Below are positions 1-7,386 of a stretch of DNA of 11,313 nucleotides, in pieces. Position numbers and translations under genes: made by a program. The first letter of the stretch is position 1; every line of letters starts with the position of its first letter. The stretch covers positions 1 to 11,313 of the forward strand of contig JALRJA010000352.1 in the NCBI GenBank assembly GCA_023255235.1, given 5' to 3'. This DNA is from Flaviramulus sp. GTDB taxonomy: Bacteria; Bacteroidota; Bacteroidia; Flavobacteriales; Flavobacteriaceae. The notes beneath the pieces are model-generated. The model saw only the letters and a program-made list of their open reading frames with translations, did not search any database and was not told where the DNA came from.

Positions 1-513
1 AATAGAGAAACATTAGAGATACGTTATAAAGGAAAAAGTATTAGTGATGTACTCAATATGACTATTAATGAAGCTGTAGATTTTTTTGAACATATTCCAA
101 AAATTTATAAAAAGCTAAAAACTATAAAAGATGTCGGTTTAGGTTATATAACTTTAGGGCAACAAAGCACCACACTTTCTGGAGGAGAGGCACAACGTAT
201 AAAGCTAGCAACAGAACTTTCAAAAAGAGATACAGGCAATACATTTTATATTTTAGACGAACCCACAACAGGACTACATTTTGAAGATATTCGTGTGTTA
301 ATGATTGTTTTAAATAAACTTACCGACAAAGGAAATACAGTTCTTATTATAGAGCATAATATGGATGTTATTAAAACAGTTGACCATATAATTGATATTG
401 GATATGAAGGAGGTAAAGGTGGTGGTAACATAATAGTTGAAGGAACACCTGAAGAAATAGTAAAGCATAAAAAAAGCTATACTGCAAAATTTCTTAAAAA
501 AGAATTAAATTAA
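1..513 (+). CDS. uvrA: Excinuclease ABC subunit A (UvrA), C-terminal part, cut by left edge
   Basis: UvrA is the damage-recognition ATPase of nucleotide excision repair; it dimerises, loads UvrB at lesions and acts in the cytoplasm. The reading frame is open from base 1, so the 170 visible residues are only the tail of a protein usually near 940 residues. They cover the end of the second ABC ATPase domain: a family-typical opening ([14 protein letters not shown]), the signature [12 protein letters not shown] at visible residues 59-70, Walker B with catalytic Glu in [12 protein letters not shown] at 82-93, and the switch histidine in IIEHNMD at 116-122. The glycine-rich EGGKGGG (136-142) and the ending [11 protein letters not shown] match the UvrA C-terminus. 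The first in-frame ATG, at 58, is internal and is not the start. Nothing visible looks damaged. The LOG gene follows after 79 bases on the same strand and could be co-transcribed. Confidence 0.96.
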   Translation, partial: NRETLEIRYKGKSISDVLNMTINEAVDFFEHIPKIYKKLKTIKDVGLGYITLGQQSTTLSGGEAQRIKLATELSKRDTGNTFYILDEPTTGLHFEDIRVLMIVLNKLTDKGNTVLIIEHNMDVIKTVDHIIDIGYEGGKGGGNIIVEGTPEEIVKHKKSYTAKFLKKELN

Positions 514-531
514 TATTCGTTAGTTATACTT

Positions 532-565
532 AAAAAAAGGCATAAATTTGAAATCGCATTTTTTT
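532..565 (+). terminator. Possible weak hairpin with T-run after uvrA
   Basis: A run of seven A (532-538) can pair with a run of seven T (559-565). A GC/GC pair sits inside the stem next to a mismatch, with a loop of about 14 bases. The T-run would serve as the U-tract of an intrinsic terminator. The stem is almost entirely A-T, and such pairings arise by chance in DNA this AT-rich, so this is only a candidate. Confidence 0.22.
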
Positions 566-592
566 AAATAAAAATTACAAAACATATATTTT

Positions 593-1282
593 ATGAGAAA
601 AAAACAACATCATAAAGGTTGGAACGAAATAAAAACAAACGACTCTTGGGCTATTTTTAAAATTATGGGAGAGTTTGTTAATGGTTTTGAGAAAATGAGT
701 AAAATAGGACCTTGTGTTTCTATATTTGGGTCTGCAAGAACCAACCCCGAAAACAAATACTATAAACTAACCGAAAATATTTCTAGAAGAATTGTTGAAG
801 CTGGTTATGGCGTTATAACAGGTGGTGGACCAGGTATTATGGAAGCTGGTAATAAAGGGGCTCATTTAAGCGGCGGCACATCTGTTGGGTTAAATATTGA
901 ATTACCATTTGAACAACATGATAACCCTTATATAGATGGCGACAAAAACCTAGATTTTGATTACTTTTTTGTTAGAAAAGTTATGTTTGTAAAATACTCG
1001 CAAGGTTTTGTAGTTATGCCCGGTGGTTTTGGTACTCTTGATGAACTTTTTGAAGCCTTAACACTTATTCAAACACATAAAATTGGAACGTTTCCTATTA
1101 TTTTGGTTGGCACCGATTTTTGGGAAGGCTTAATTGATTGGATAAAAAAAACACTTTTAGGCACTTTCTCAAATATAAGCCCTGATGATTTAGATTTGTT
1201 TCATTTAGTTGACACAGAAGATGAAGTCATAACTATTCTTGATAATTTCTATAAAGAATCAAGGCTAAGTCCAAATTTCTAA
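593..1282 (+). CDS. TIGR00730 / LOG-family Rossmann-fold protein (nucleoside 5'-monophosphate phosphoribohydrolase type)
   Basis: LOG-family enzymes hydrolyse the N-glycosidic bond of nucleoside 5'-monophosphates, classically cytokinin ribotides, releasing base and ribose 5-phosphate. Many bacterial members were formerly mislabelled lysine decarboxylases. The diagnostic motif PGGFGTLDE is at residues 143-151, and the phosphate-binding glycine-rich segment GGGPGIMEAGNKGA is at 77-90. VSIFGSAR (42-49) opens the Rossmann fold and VRKVMF (127-132) supplies the conserved Arg/Lys helix before the active site. At 229 residues it is somewhat longer than the minimal LOG proteins (about 180-200) because of a charged N-terminal extension of about 40 residues. 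There is no signal peptide, so it is cytoplasmic. The ATG at 593 is the first plausible start, and no Shine-Dalgarno is evident. It lies 79 bases after uvrA. The family assignment is firm; the physiological substrate cannot be read from the sequence. Confidence 0.92.
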   Translation: MRKKQHHKGWNEIKTNDSWAIFKIMGEFVNGFEKMSKIGPCVSIFGSARTNPENKYYKLTENISRRIVEAGYGVITGGGPGIMEAGNKGAHLSGGTSVGLNIELPFEQHDNPYIDGDKNLDFDYFFVRKVMFVKYSQGFVVMPGGFGTLDELFEALTLIQTHKIGTFPIILVGTDFWEGLIDWIKKTLLGTFSNISPDDLDLFHLVDTEDEVITILDNFYKESRLSPNF

Positions 1283-1356
1283 ATAAACTATCAAGCTATT
1301 TTTTTACGTTAAAATTAGTTAATACTAGTTGGTAAAAACATTAAGTTAGTAGTCTA

Positions 1357-1383
1357 TTTGTTATATTGCATCACTCTATTTTG
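1357..1383 (+). promoter_or_regulatory. Candidate promoter for the M1-like outer-membrane gene
   Basis: TTTG at 1357-1360 is followed after 16 bases by TATTTTG at 1377-1383. This resembles the Bacteroidota pair TTTG / TAnnTTTG but is one base short in the -7 box, and the spacer is slightly short. It would start transcription near 1389, leaving a leader of about 18 bases before the TTG at 1407. It is the best match in the 124-base gap after the LOG gene, but a weak one. Confidence 0.3.
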
Positions 1384-1406
1384 AATTTAACAATTAATGT
1401 TTTAAA

Positions 1407-4229
1407 TTGAAATCAAACCCTTTAATTTGTATCTTATTTTTTCAAATTTGTCTCAGCTTTAGTCAAAATAAAATTGATTTAAAAGCACAATTTGATATTG
1501 AAAACAAACACATAAAAATTGCCCAAACAATTCAATATCAAAACACATCACAAACTACTTTAGATACAATTTATTTAAGTAATTGGGCTAATAGTTATGC
1601 TACAAAAAAAACACCACTTGCTACTCGTATTTTAGATGAGTTTATAAATGATTTTCATTTAGCAAAAAATAAAGATAGAGGGTATTCTGTAGTTACTTCT
1701 ATTAAACAAGATGATGAAAACCTTATTTATCATGAACTAAAAAATCAACCAGATGTTATTAAAGTGGTATTAAACAAACCCTTAAAACCAAAGGCATTTT
1801 ATACGCTTTCTTTAGAATATATTGTAAAAATACCAAACGCTAAGTTCACACACTATGGCTATACCGAAAACGGTGATTTAAACTTGCGGTATTGGTATAT
1901 AACACCGGCTGTTTTTAATGGCGAATGGCAGTATTTTAGCAATAAAAATCTTGATGATTTATTTACACCAAAATCAGATTTAATCTTAGAAATAGAATAT
2001 CCAAACGGCTATGTTATAACATCAGAATTAGATGTAAGCGACACAAAACAGTTTTCTAATAAACAACTTATTAAACTTGAAGGGAAAGATAGAATTAGCT
2101 CAAAATTATTTTTAAATAAAAAATCAAATTTTAAAACCTTTCAAACCAATGGACTTTCTATTATATCTAATATAAGTGATGAAAACCTTGAGGTTATTGA
2201 TAACGTGTTGATTACAAAAAAAGTTACCCGGTTTATATTAGATAATTTTGGCGACTATCCTCATAAAAAACTCTTATTAACCCAAATAGATTATGACAAA
2301 AATCCTATTTACGGATTAAATTTTCTGCCCAATTTTATAAAACCATACCCTAGCCATTTTCAATATGAATTGAAATTCTTAAAAATAGCATTACAAAACT
2401 ATTTTGAAAATACAATTTTAATTAATCCAAGAAAAGAACAATGGCTTACAGATAGTTTTTTAATATATTATTTAATAAACTATGTTGAAGAACATTACCC
2501 AAACATGAAATTTTTAGGTTCTATTGCAGATTTATGGGGAGTTCGCTCGTTTCATGCTGCAAAAATGACATTCAACAGCAAATACCTTTTAGCCTATATG
2601 CTTATGGCACGTTCTAATAGAGACCAACCACTTTCTATGGCAAAAGACTCGCTGTTAAAGTTTAACGCTAATATTGCAAACAAATATAAAGCGGGTATTG
2701 GACTTAAATATTTAGATGATTTTGTAAACCATGATATTGTAGAAAATAGTATTGAATCATTTATTACTGAAAACAAATTACAACCTACTAATACCAAACA
2801 TTTTGAAACTCATATAAAATCTAAAACCACAAAAGACATCAATTGGTTTTTTAAAGATTATTTAACCACCAGAAAAAAAATAGATTTCAAAATTAAAAAA
2901 ATTAAAAAAACTAAAGATTCTGTTACGGTAACTATTAAAAACAAACGAGAGAATAACATGCCCATTTCTCTGTATAGTCTCAATAATGATAGCATTGTTT
3001 CTAAAGTTTGGATAGAAAATATTGATAAAAATAAAACTATAACCATACCCAGAATTGATGCCAATAAGCTTGTTTTAAATTACAACAGTATAGTTCCAGA
3101 AATTAATTTAAGAGATAATTGGAAATCGCTTAAAGGCTTCTTTTTTAATAATAAACCTTTTCAATTTAGGCTTTTTAAAGATATTGAAGACCCTAATTAC
3201 AATCAGGTGTTTTTTTTGCCAACAGCCGAGTTTAATAATATTTATGATGGTGTAACCCTAGGTTTAAGAGTGTATAATAAAACGGTTTTAAAAAAGCTTC
3301 TTGACTATAAGATAGAACCCAGATACGCTTTTAAATCAAAGTCATTAACAGGTTCTGCTTCGATATCGCAAACACATTATATTGAAAACAAAAACCTCTA
3401 CTCTATTAATTATGGCATTGTTGGTGGTTACGCCTCGTTTGCAGACAATTTATTTGTTAGAAAAATTACACCCTCATTAACATTCTCTTTTAGAGAAGAC
3501 TCAGACTTTAGGTCTAATAAACGCCAATTGTTATTGTTTAGATATATAGACATTCAAAGAGATCAAGACATCAATAATATACTAACTATAAGCGAGCCCA
3601 ATTACAGCATCTTTAATACCCGTTATATACATTCAAATGACAATCTAATACATTTCAACAAATGGTATTCAGATTTACAAATAGGAGCTAATTTTAGTAA
3701 ACTCTCTTTTAACTATGAATACAGGTATTTATTTGAAAATAATAGGCAAATAAACATACGAGCTTTTGCAGGAGCTTTTTTAAAGAATAAAACAAATTCT
3801 GATTATTTTAGTTTTGCATTAGATAGACCAACCGATTACTTATTTGATTATAACTATTTAGGACGCTCTGAAGCAAGTGGTATTTTTAGCCAACAATATA
3901 TAGATGCAGAAGGTGGCTTCAAATCAAAACTACAAACCCCTTTTGCAAACCAATGGATGACTACTTTTAATGCCAGTACAACACTTTGGAAATACGTTTT
4001 AGCCTATGGAGACGTAGGATTGGTTAAAAATAAATTTGTTAGCCCTAAATTTGTTTACGATTCTGGAATTAGAGTTAATTTAGTAACCGATTATTTTGAA
4101 ATATATTTTCCTGTTTATTCTAATTTAGGTTGGGAAATAGCACAATCTAATTACGACCAAAAAATAAGATTTAAGTTCACAATAGACCCACAAACACTTT
4201 TAGGTCTTTTTAGAAGACGTTGGTATTAA
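1407..4229 (+). CDS. Secreted M1-like (gluzincin-fold) protein with degenerate zinc site, fused to a probable outer-membrane beta-barrel
   Basis: The 940-residue precursor begins with a clear signal peptide (residues 1-20: Lys, hydrophobic core, ending LSFSQ), so it is exported. Residues 25-240 are beta-rich, like the N-terminal domain of M1 aminopeptidases (for example LRYWYITPAVFNGEWQYF). Residues 250-485 correspond to the M1 catalytic domain. HExxH-x18-E is represented by K326-I-A-L-Q330 and D349 in WLTDSF, and the GAMEN position reads GLNFL (303-307), so both zinc histidines and the catalytic Glu are absent. Residues 580-940 show alternating polar and aromatic strands ending in RRRWY, as in outer-membrane barrels. 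I infer a non-catalytic, surface- or barrel-associated protein; database entries for such genes often say 'metalloprotease' or 'aminopeptidase'. The start is TTG: an in-frame TAA at 1395 allows nothing upstream, and the next in-frame Met would remove the signal peptide. The role is unknown. Confidence 0.8.
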   Translation: MKSNPLICILFFQICLSFSQNKIDLKAQFDIENKHIKIAQTIQYQNTSQTTLDTIYLSNWANSYATKKTPLATRILDEFINDFHLAKNKDRGYSVVTSIKQDDENLIYHELKNQPDVIKVVLNKPLKPKAFYTLSLEYIVKIPNAKFTHYGYTENGDLNLRYWYITPAVFNGEWQYFSNKNLDDLFTPKSDLILEIEYPNGYVITSELDVSDTKQFSNKQLIKLEGKDRISSKLFLNKKSNFKTFQTNGLSIISNISDENLEVIDNVLITKKVTRFILDNFGDYPHKKLLLTQIDYDKNPIYGLNFLPNFIKPYPSHFQYELKFLKIALQNYFENTILINPRKEQWLTDSFLIYYLINYVEEHYPNMKFLGSIADLWGVRSFHAAKMTFNSKYLLAYMLMARSNRDQPLSMAKDSLLKFNANIANKYKAGIGLKYLDDFVNHDIVENSIESFITENKLQPTNTKHFETHIKSKTTKDINWFFKDYLTTRKKIDFKIKKIKKTKDSVTVTIKNKRENNMPISLYSLNNDSIVSKVWIENIDKNKTITIPRIDANKLVLNYNSIVPEINLRDNWKSLKGFFFNNKPFQFRLFKDIEDPNYNQVFFLPTAEFNNIYDGVTLGLRVYNKTVLKKLLDYKIEPRYAFKSKSLTGSASISQTHYIENKNLYSINYGIVGGYASFADNLFVRKITPSLTFSFREDSDFRSNKRQLLLFRYIDIQRDQDINNILTISEPNYSIFNTRYIHSNDNLIHFNKWYSDLQIGANFSKLSFNYEYRYLFENNRQINIRAFAGAFLKNKTNSDYFSFALDRPTDYLFDYNYLGRSEASGIFSQQYIDAEGGFKSKLQTPFANQWMTTFNASTTLWKYVLAYGDVGLVKNKFVSPKFVYDSGIRVNLVTDYFEIYFPVYSNLGWEIAQSNYDQKIRFKFTIDPQTLLGLFRRRWY

Positions 4230-4240
4230 ATCTATTTTTT

Positions 4241-4285
4241 TTGAATTATTATCAATATTATTAAATTATACTGAATAATAATCAA
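4241..4285. repeat. AT-rich imperfect inverted repeat downstream of the M1-like gene
   Basis: TTGAATTATTAT (4241-4252) is complementary to ATAATAATCAA (4275-4285) over 11 pairs with one bulged A, around a 22-base loop. A run of ten T follows at 4303-4312. It could contribute to transcription termination between the M1-like gene and the E1 gene. The stem has a single G-C pair at each end region, so stability is low and function is uncertain. Confidence 0.3.
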
Positions 4286-4345
4286 TAAAATTAACCAATA
4301 AGTTTTTTTTTTAAATTTTTTACAACAAAATACAAGTTTGATTTA

Positions 4346-4376
4346 TTGTAAATACGCTAAATTTTAGCTACTTTTG
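4346..4376 (+). promoter_or_regulatory. Bacteroidota-type promoter for the E1 operon
   Basis: TACTTTTG at 4369-4376 fits the -7 consensus TAnnTTTG exactly, and TTG at 4346-4348 lies 20 bases upstream as the -33 element. Transcription would begin near 4382, giving a short leader of about 17 bases before the ATG at 4399. TTTACAA (4319-4325) and TTGTAAA (4346-4352) form a 7-base inverted repeat that overlaps the -33 element. That repeat could be an operator but could equally be chance in such AT-rich DNA. Confidence 0.65.
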
Positions 4377-4398
4377 CAGCCAGAAAACGCCTAGCTTA

Positions 4399-6810
4399 AT
4401 GCAACCAGTAACCAATTTGAAAAATAATTTATCATTTGAAGACTTTAAAGCAGAAGTGCTTTCAGATTATAAAATAGCAGTTGAAAGTAGAGAATGTAGT
4501 TTGCTTGGTAGAAGAGAAGTTTTAACAGGCAAAGCAAAATTTGGCATTTTTGGTGATGGCAAAGAAGTACCACAATTAGCTATGGCAAAAGCCTTTCTAA
4601 AAGGCGATTGGAGATCTGGCTATTACAGAGACCAAACCTTTATGATGGCTATTGGTGAGCTAAGCAAAGAACAGTTTTTTGCAGGCTTATATGCCAATAC
4701 CAATATAGAACTTGAACCCATGTCGGCAGGTCGCCAAATGGGAGGTCATTTTGTTACACACAGTTTAAATGATGATGGCAGTTGGAAAGACCTTACTAAA
4801 CAATATAATTCTAGTGCAGATATATCTCCTACCGCAGGGCAAATGCCTCGCTTATTGGGTTTAGCTCAAGCTTCAAAAATTTTTAGACAACTTAAAGAAA
4901 TTAAAAGCAACAACTTCTCAATAAATGGAAATGAAGTTGCTTGGGGTACTATAGGTAATGCCAGTACCAGTGAAGGTTTGTTTTTTGAAACCATTAATGC
5001 CGCTGGTGTACTACAAGTACCAATAGTTATTAGTATTTGGGATGATGAATACGGTATTTCTGTTCATGCTAAGCACCATACAACCAAAGAGAATATATCA
5101 GAGGTGTTAAAAGGATTTCAAAGAGATAACAATAATGCTGGTTTTGAAATTTTACGTGTTAAAGGTTGGGATTATGCCAACCTGATTGAAACCTATCAAG
5201 AAGCAGGAACTATAGCAAGAGAAGAACATGTACCTGTTTTAATACACGTTTTAGAACTAACACAACCACAAGGGCATTCAACCTCAGGTTCTCACGAAAG
5301 GTATAAATCTCAAGAACGCTTAGATTGGGAAATTCAATATGATTGTAATACCAAAATGCGTGAATGGATTATTGAAACCGGTATCGCTACTAATGACACG
5401 CTTACAGAAATAGAAAGACTTGCCAAACAAGAAGTAAAAGAAGCCAAAAACACTGCATGGGCTAAATACTTAAAACCTATAAAACAAGAGCAACAAGACC
5501 TCTTAAACATTCTAAAAAAGCTTGAAAAAAATAGCACCAATGGCGTGTTTATATCTAAAATAAGTGAGGGTTTAGCTGCCATTAAAGAGGTTACAAGAAA
5601 AGATATTTTATCATCGGCTAGAAAAGCTTTAAGATTTACCATTGGCGAAAACTCAAACGAAAAAGAACAATTAAATAATTGGATAAATGCGTTTTATGAA
5701 TTAATTCAACCTAAGTTTAGTTCGCATTTATATTCAGAAACTAAAGGTTCTAATACCCTTGTAAAAGAAGTAAAACCCATTTTTGATGATAACACCGAAT
5801 CTGTTGATGGCAGAATTATTCTAAGAGAAAATTTTGACGCTATTTTTAGCAACCATCCAGAAGCATTAGTGTTTGGTGAAGACACCGGAAAAATTGGTGA
5901 TGTTAATCAAGGTTTAGAAGGATTACAAGAAAAACACGGCGAAATTCGTGTTGCAGATACTGGCATTAGAGAAGCTACTATTATTGGGCAAGGCATAGGT
6001 TTAGCATTACGTGGTTTAAGACCTATTGCAGAAATTCAGTATTTAGATTATATAATCTATGCCATGCAAACCATTAGTGATGATTTAGCAACCACGCATT
6101 ACAGAACAAAAGGCAAACAAAAAGCACCACTAATAATAAGAACACGCGGGCATAGGCTTGAAGGTATTTGGCACTCTGGCTCTCAAATGGGAGGTGTTTT
6201 AAATTTAGTTAGAGGAATTAACTTGTTGGTGCCACGAAATATGACCAAAGCAGCTGGGTTTTACAATACACTTCTTCAAGGTGACGACCCAGCAATAGTA
6301 ATAGAATGTTTAAATGGGTATAGGCTTAAAGAAAAAATGCCAAGCAATTTAAGTGCTATCAGAACACCTATTGGAGTTGTTGAAACCATAAAAGAAGGTA
6401 CCGATGTAACGGTAGTTTCCTATGGCTCTACACTTCGTATTGTAGAACACGTAGCAAAAGAACTCTTAGCAATTGGTATAAATATTGAAATTATTGATGT
6501 TCAATCTCTAATTCCTTTTGATATAAATCAAGATATTGTTGAAAGTATTAAGAATACTAACCGAGTAATTGTAATAGATGAAGATGTTCCTGGCGGTGCT
6601 TCAGCCTATATTTTAAATGAAATTTTAAACACTCAAAATGCCTATCAGTATTTAGATAGTGCACCTAAAACACTTGCCGCAAAAGCACACAGACCAGCTT
6701 ATGGAAATGATGGTGATTATTTCTCTAAACCTTCAGCCGAAGATATTTTTGAAGCTATTTATGCCATTATGCACGAAGTAAACCCAAAAAACTTTCCTAA
6801 ATTAAGGTAA
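4399..6810 (+). CDS. Fused alpha/beta E1 component of a 2-oxoacid (branched-chain or related) dehydrogenase complex, thiamine diphosphate-dependent
   Basis: E1 decarboxylates a 2-oxoacid with thiamine diphosphate (TPP) and passes the acyl group to the lipoyl arm of E2. Here both subunits form one 803-residue chain. The alpha half (about 35-350) shows YYRDQT (75-80), GRQMGGHF (111-118), the TPP/Mg region GNASTSEG (186-193) to WDDEYGIS (214-221), and the loop QGHSTSGSHERY (291-302) equivalent to the regulated E1-alpha loop. A charged helical linker spans about 350-465. The beta half (about 470-803) has FGEDTGKIGDVNQGLEGLQ (492-510), the TPP-contacting Glu in REATIIG (E525), the transketolase C-terminal domain from about 655, and a normal HRPAYG ending. 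The substrate is not decidable: the fused architecture resembles proteins annotated 2-oxoisovalerate dehydrogenase in Bacteroidota. No E2 or E3 gene lies in the window. The ATG sits just below a good promoter. The next gene follows after 28 bases. Confidence 0.93.
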   Translation: MQPVTNLKNNLSFEDFKAEVLSDYKIAVESRECSLLGRREVLTGKAKFGIFGDGKEVPQLAMAKAFLKGDWRSGYYRDQTFMMAIGELSKEQFFAGLYANTNIELEPMSAGRQMGGHFVTHSLNDDGSWKDLTKQYNSSADISPTAGQMPRLLGLAQASKIFRQLKEIKSNNFSINGNEVAWGTIGNASTSEGLFFETINAAGVLQVPIVISIWDDEYGISVHAKHHTTKENISEVLKGFQRDNNNAGFEILRVKGWDYANLIETYQEAGTIAREEHVPVLIHVLELTQPQGHSTSGSHERYKSQERLDWEIQYDCNTKMREWIIETGIATNDTLTEIERLAKQEVKEAKNTAWAKYLKPIKQEQQDLLNILKKLEKNSTNGVFISKISEGLAAIKEVTRKDILSSARKALRFTIGENSNEKEQLNNWINAFYELIQPKFSSHLYSETKGSNTLVKEVKPIFDDNTESVDGRIILRENFDAIFSNHPEALVFGEDTGKIGDVNQGLEGLQEKHGEIRVADTGIREATIIGQGIGLALRGLRPIAEIQYLDYIIYAMQTISDDLATTHYRTKGKQKAPLIIRTRGHRLEGIWHSGSQMGGVLNLVRGINLLVPRNMTKAAGFYNTLLQGDDPAIVIECLNGYRLKEKMPSNLSAIRTPIGVVETIKEGTDVTVVSYGSTLRIVEHVAKELLAIGINIEIIDVQSLIPFDINQDIVESIKNTNRVIVIDEDVPGGASAYILNEILNTQNAYQYLDSAPKTLAAKAHRPAYGNDGDYFSKPSAEDIFEAIYAIMHEVNPKNFPKLR

Positions 6811-6838
6811 ATACTTTTCAAATTAAGTAACATATAAA

Positions 6839-7318
6839 ATGAAAGCAGTATCACTTCCAGAGATAAAAAAAGAATTAAATAGGCTTTCAACTTCTCAAAT
6901 TCAAGAACTTTGCTTGCGTTTAGCACGTTTTAAAAAAGATAACAAAGAGCTCATTTCTTATTTACTCTTTGAATCGCATAATGAAACCAATTATATTGAA
7001 ACTATAAAATGTTATATTGACGAAGAGTTTGAAATAATTAATACAAGTAGTTTTTTTTACATTAGAAAAAGTGTTCGTAAAATTTTAAGAAACCTAAAAA
7101 AATATAGCCGTTATTCACAAAAAAAAGAAACCGAAGTTGAAATACTACTACACTTTTGTATAAAACTAAAAAACTTTAAACCCGATATAAAACAAAGTAA
7201 CCAACTAAAAAATATGTATAACAGGCAAATACTGTTGTGTAAAAAAATAATTGAAACACTTCATCACGATTTACAATATGACTACAACCTTATACTCACA
7301 AATTTAAAGTTTATATAA
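6839..7318 (+). CDS. Uncharacterised basic, helical protein cotranscribed with E1
   Basis: I do not recognise a named domain. The 159-residue product is predicted cytoplasmic, with no signal peptide or membrane segment. It appears almost wholly alpha-helical and is very rich in Lys and Arg, with basic clusters at FKKDNKE (31-37), IRKSVRKILRNLKKYSRYSQKK (75-96, basic throughout) and KLKNFKPDIK (109-118). Acidic stretches such as YIDEEFEIIN (59-68) alternate with them. The N-terminus (SLPEIKKELNRLSTSQIQEL) looks like a helical hairpin. I have the impression of similar short proteins in other Flavobacteriaceae, but this is memory only. The ATG at 6839 lies 28 bases after the E1 stop with no promoter between, so it is probably translated from the E1 transcript. 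A role in nucleic-acid or protein binding is possible from its charge, but nothing proves it. Codon and base use match the neighbours. Confidence 0.82.
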   Translation: MKAVSLPEIKKELNRLSTSQIQELCLRLARFKKDNKELISYLLFESHNETNYIETIKCYIDEEFEIINTSSFFYIRKSVRKILRNLKKYSRYSQKKETEVEILLHFCIKLKNFKPDIKQSNQLKNMYNRQILLCKKIIETLHHDLQYDYNLILTNLKFI

Positions 7319-7355
7319 ATTTGTTTTGTTTTTTAATTACAATTTAAAGCCTTTG

Positions 7356-7386
7356 TTTGAATGCTAACCGCAATATTTTATATTTG
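7356..7386 (+). promoter_or_regulatory. Strong Bacteroidota-type promoter for pheT
   Basis: TTTG at 7356-7359 and TATATTTG at 7379-7386 are separated by 19 bases, an exact fit to the TTTG / TAnnTTTG pattern. A second TTTG at 7352-7355 abuts the first. Transcription would begin near 7392, leaving a leader of about 100 bases before the pheT ATG at 7496. The leader contains competing short pairings: CCATT (7469-7473) can pair with AATGG (7453-7457), or CATTA (7470-7474) with TAATG (7445-7449). It has no T-box-like element or Phe-rich leader peptide that I can see. Confidence 0.72.

Noticed and set aside
58..60. ATG at 58 as a gene start
   Set aside because: The 19 codons upstream are in frame and read as conserved UvrA sequence.
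246..431. Antisense open frame within uvrA (and similar minus-strand frames at 2594-2797, 2858-3064, 5334-5642 and 8296-8499)
   Set aside because: All lie opposite strongly supported genes, have no promoter, and their composition is explained by the sense codons.
583..592. TATATTTT before the LOG gene as a -7 promoter box
   Set aside because: It abuts the ATG at 593, so transcription would begin inside the coding region.
593..1282. Lysine decarboxylase
   Set aside because: This is an old mislabel for proteins with PGGxGTxxE; no PLP-binding fold is present, and the motifs are those of LOG phosphoribohydrolases.
1283..1406. Intrinsic terminator around CTATCAAGCTATTTTTTT after the LOG gene
   Set aside because: The CTAT...CTAT segments are direct, not inverted, and no GC-containing stem precedes the T-run.
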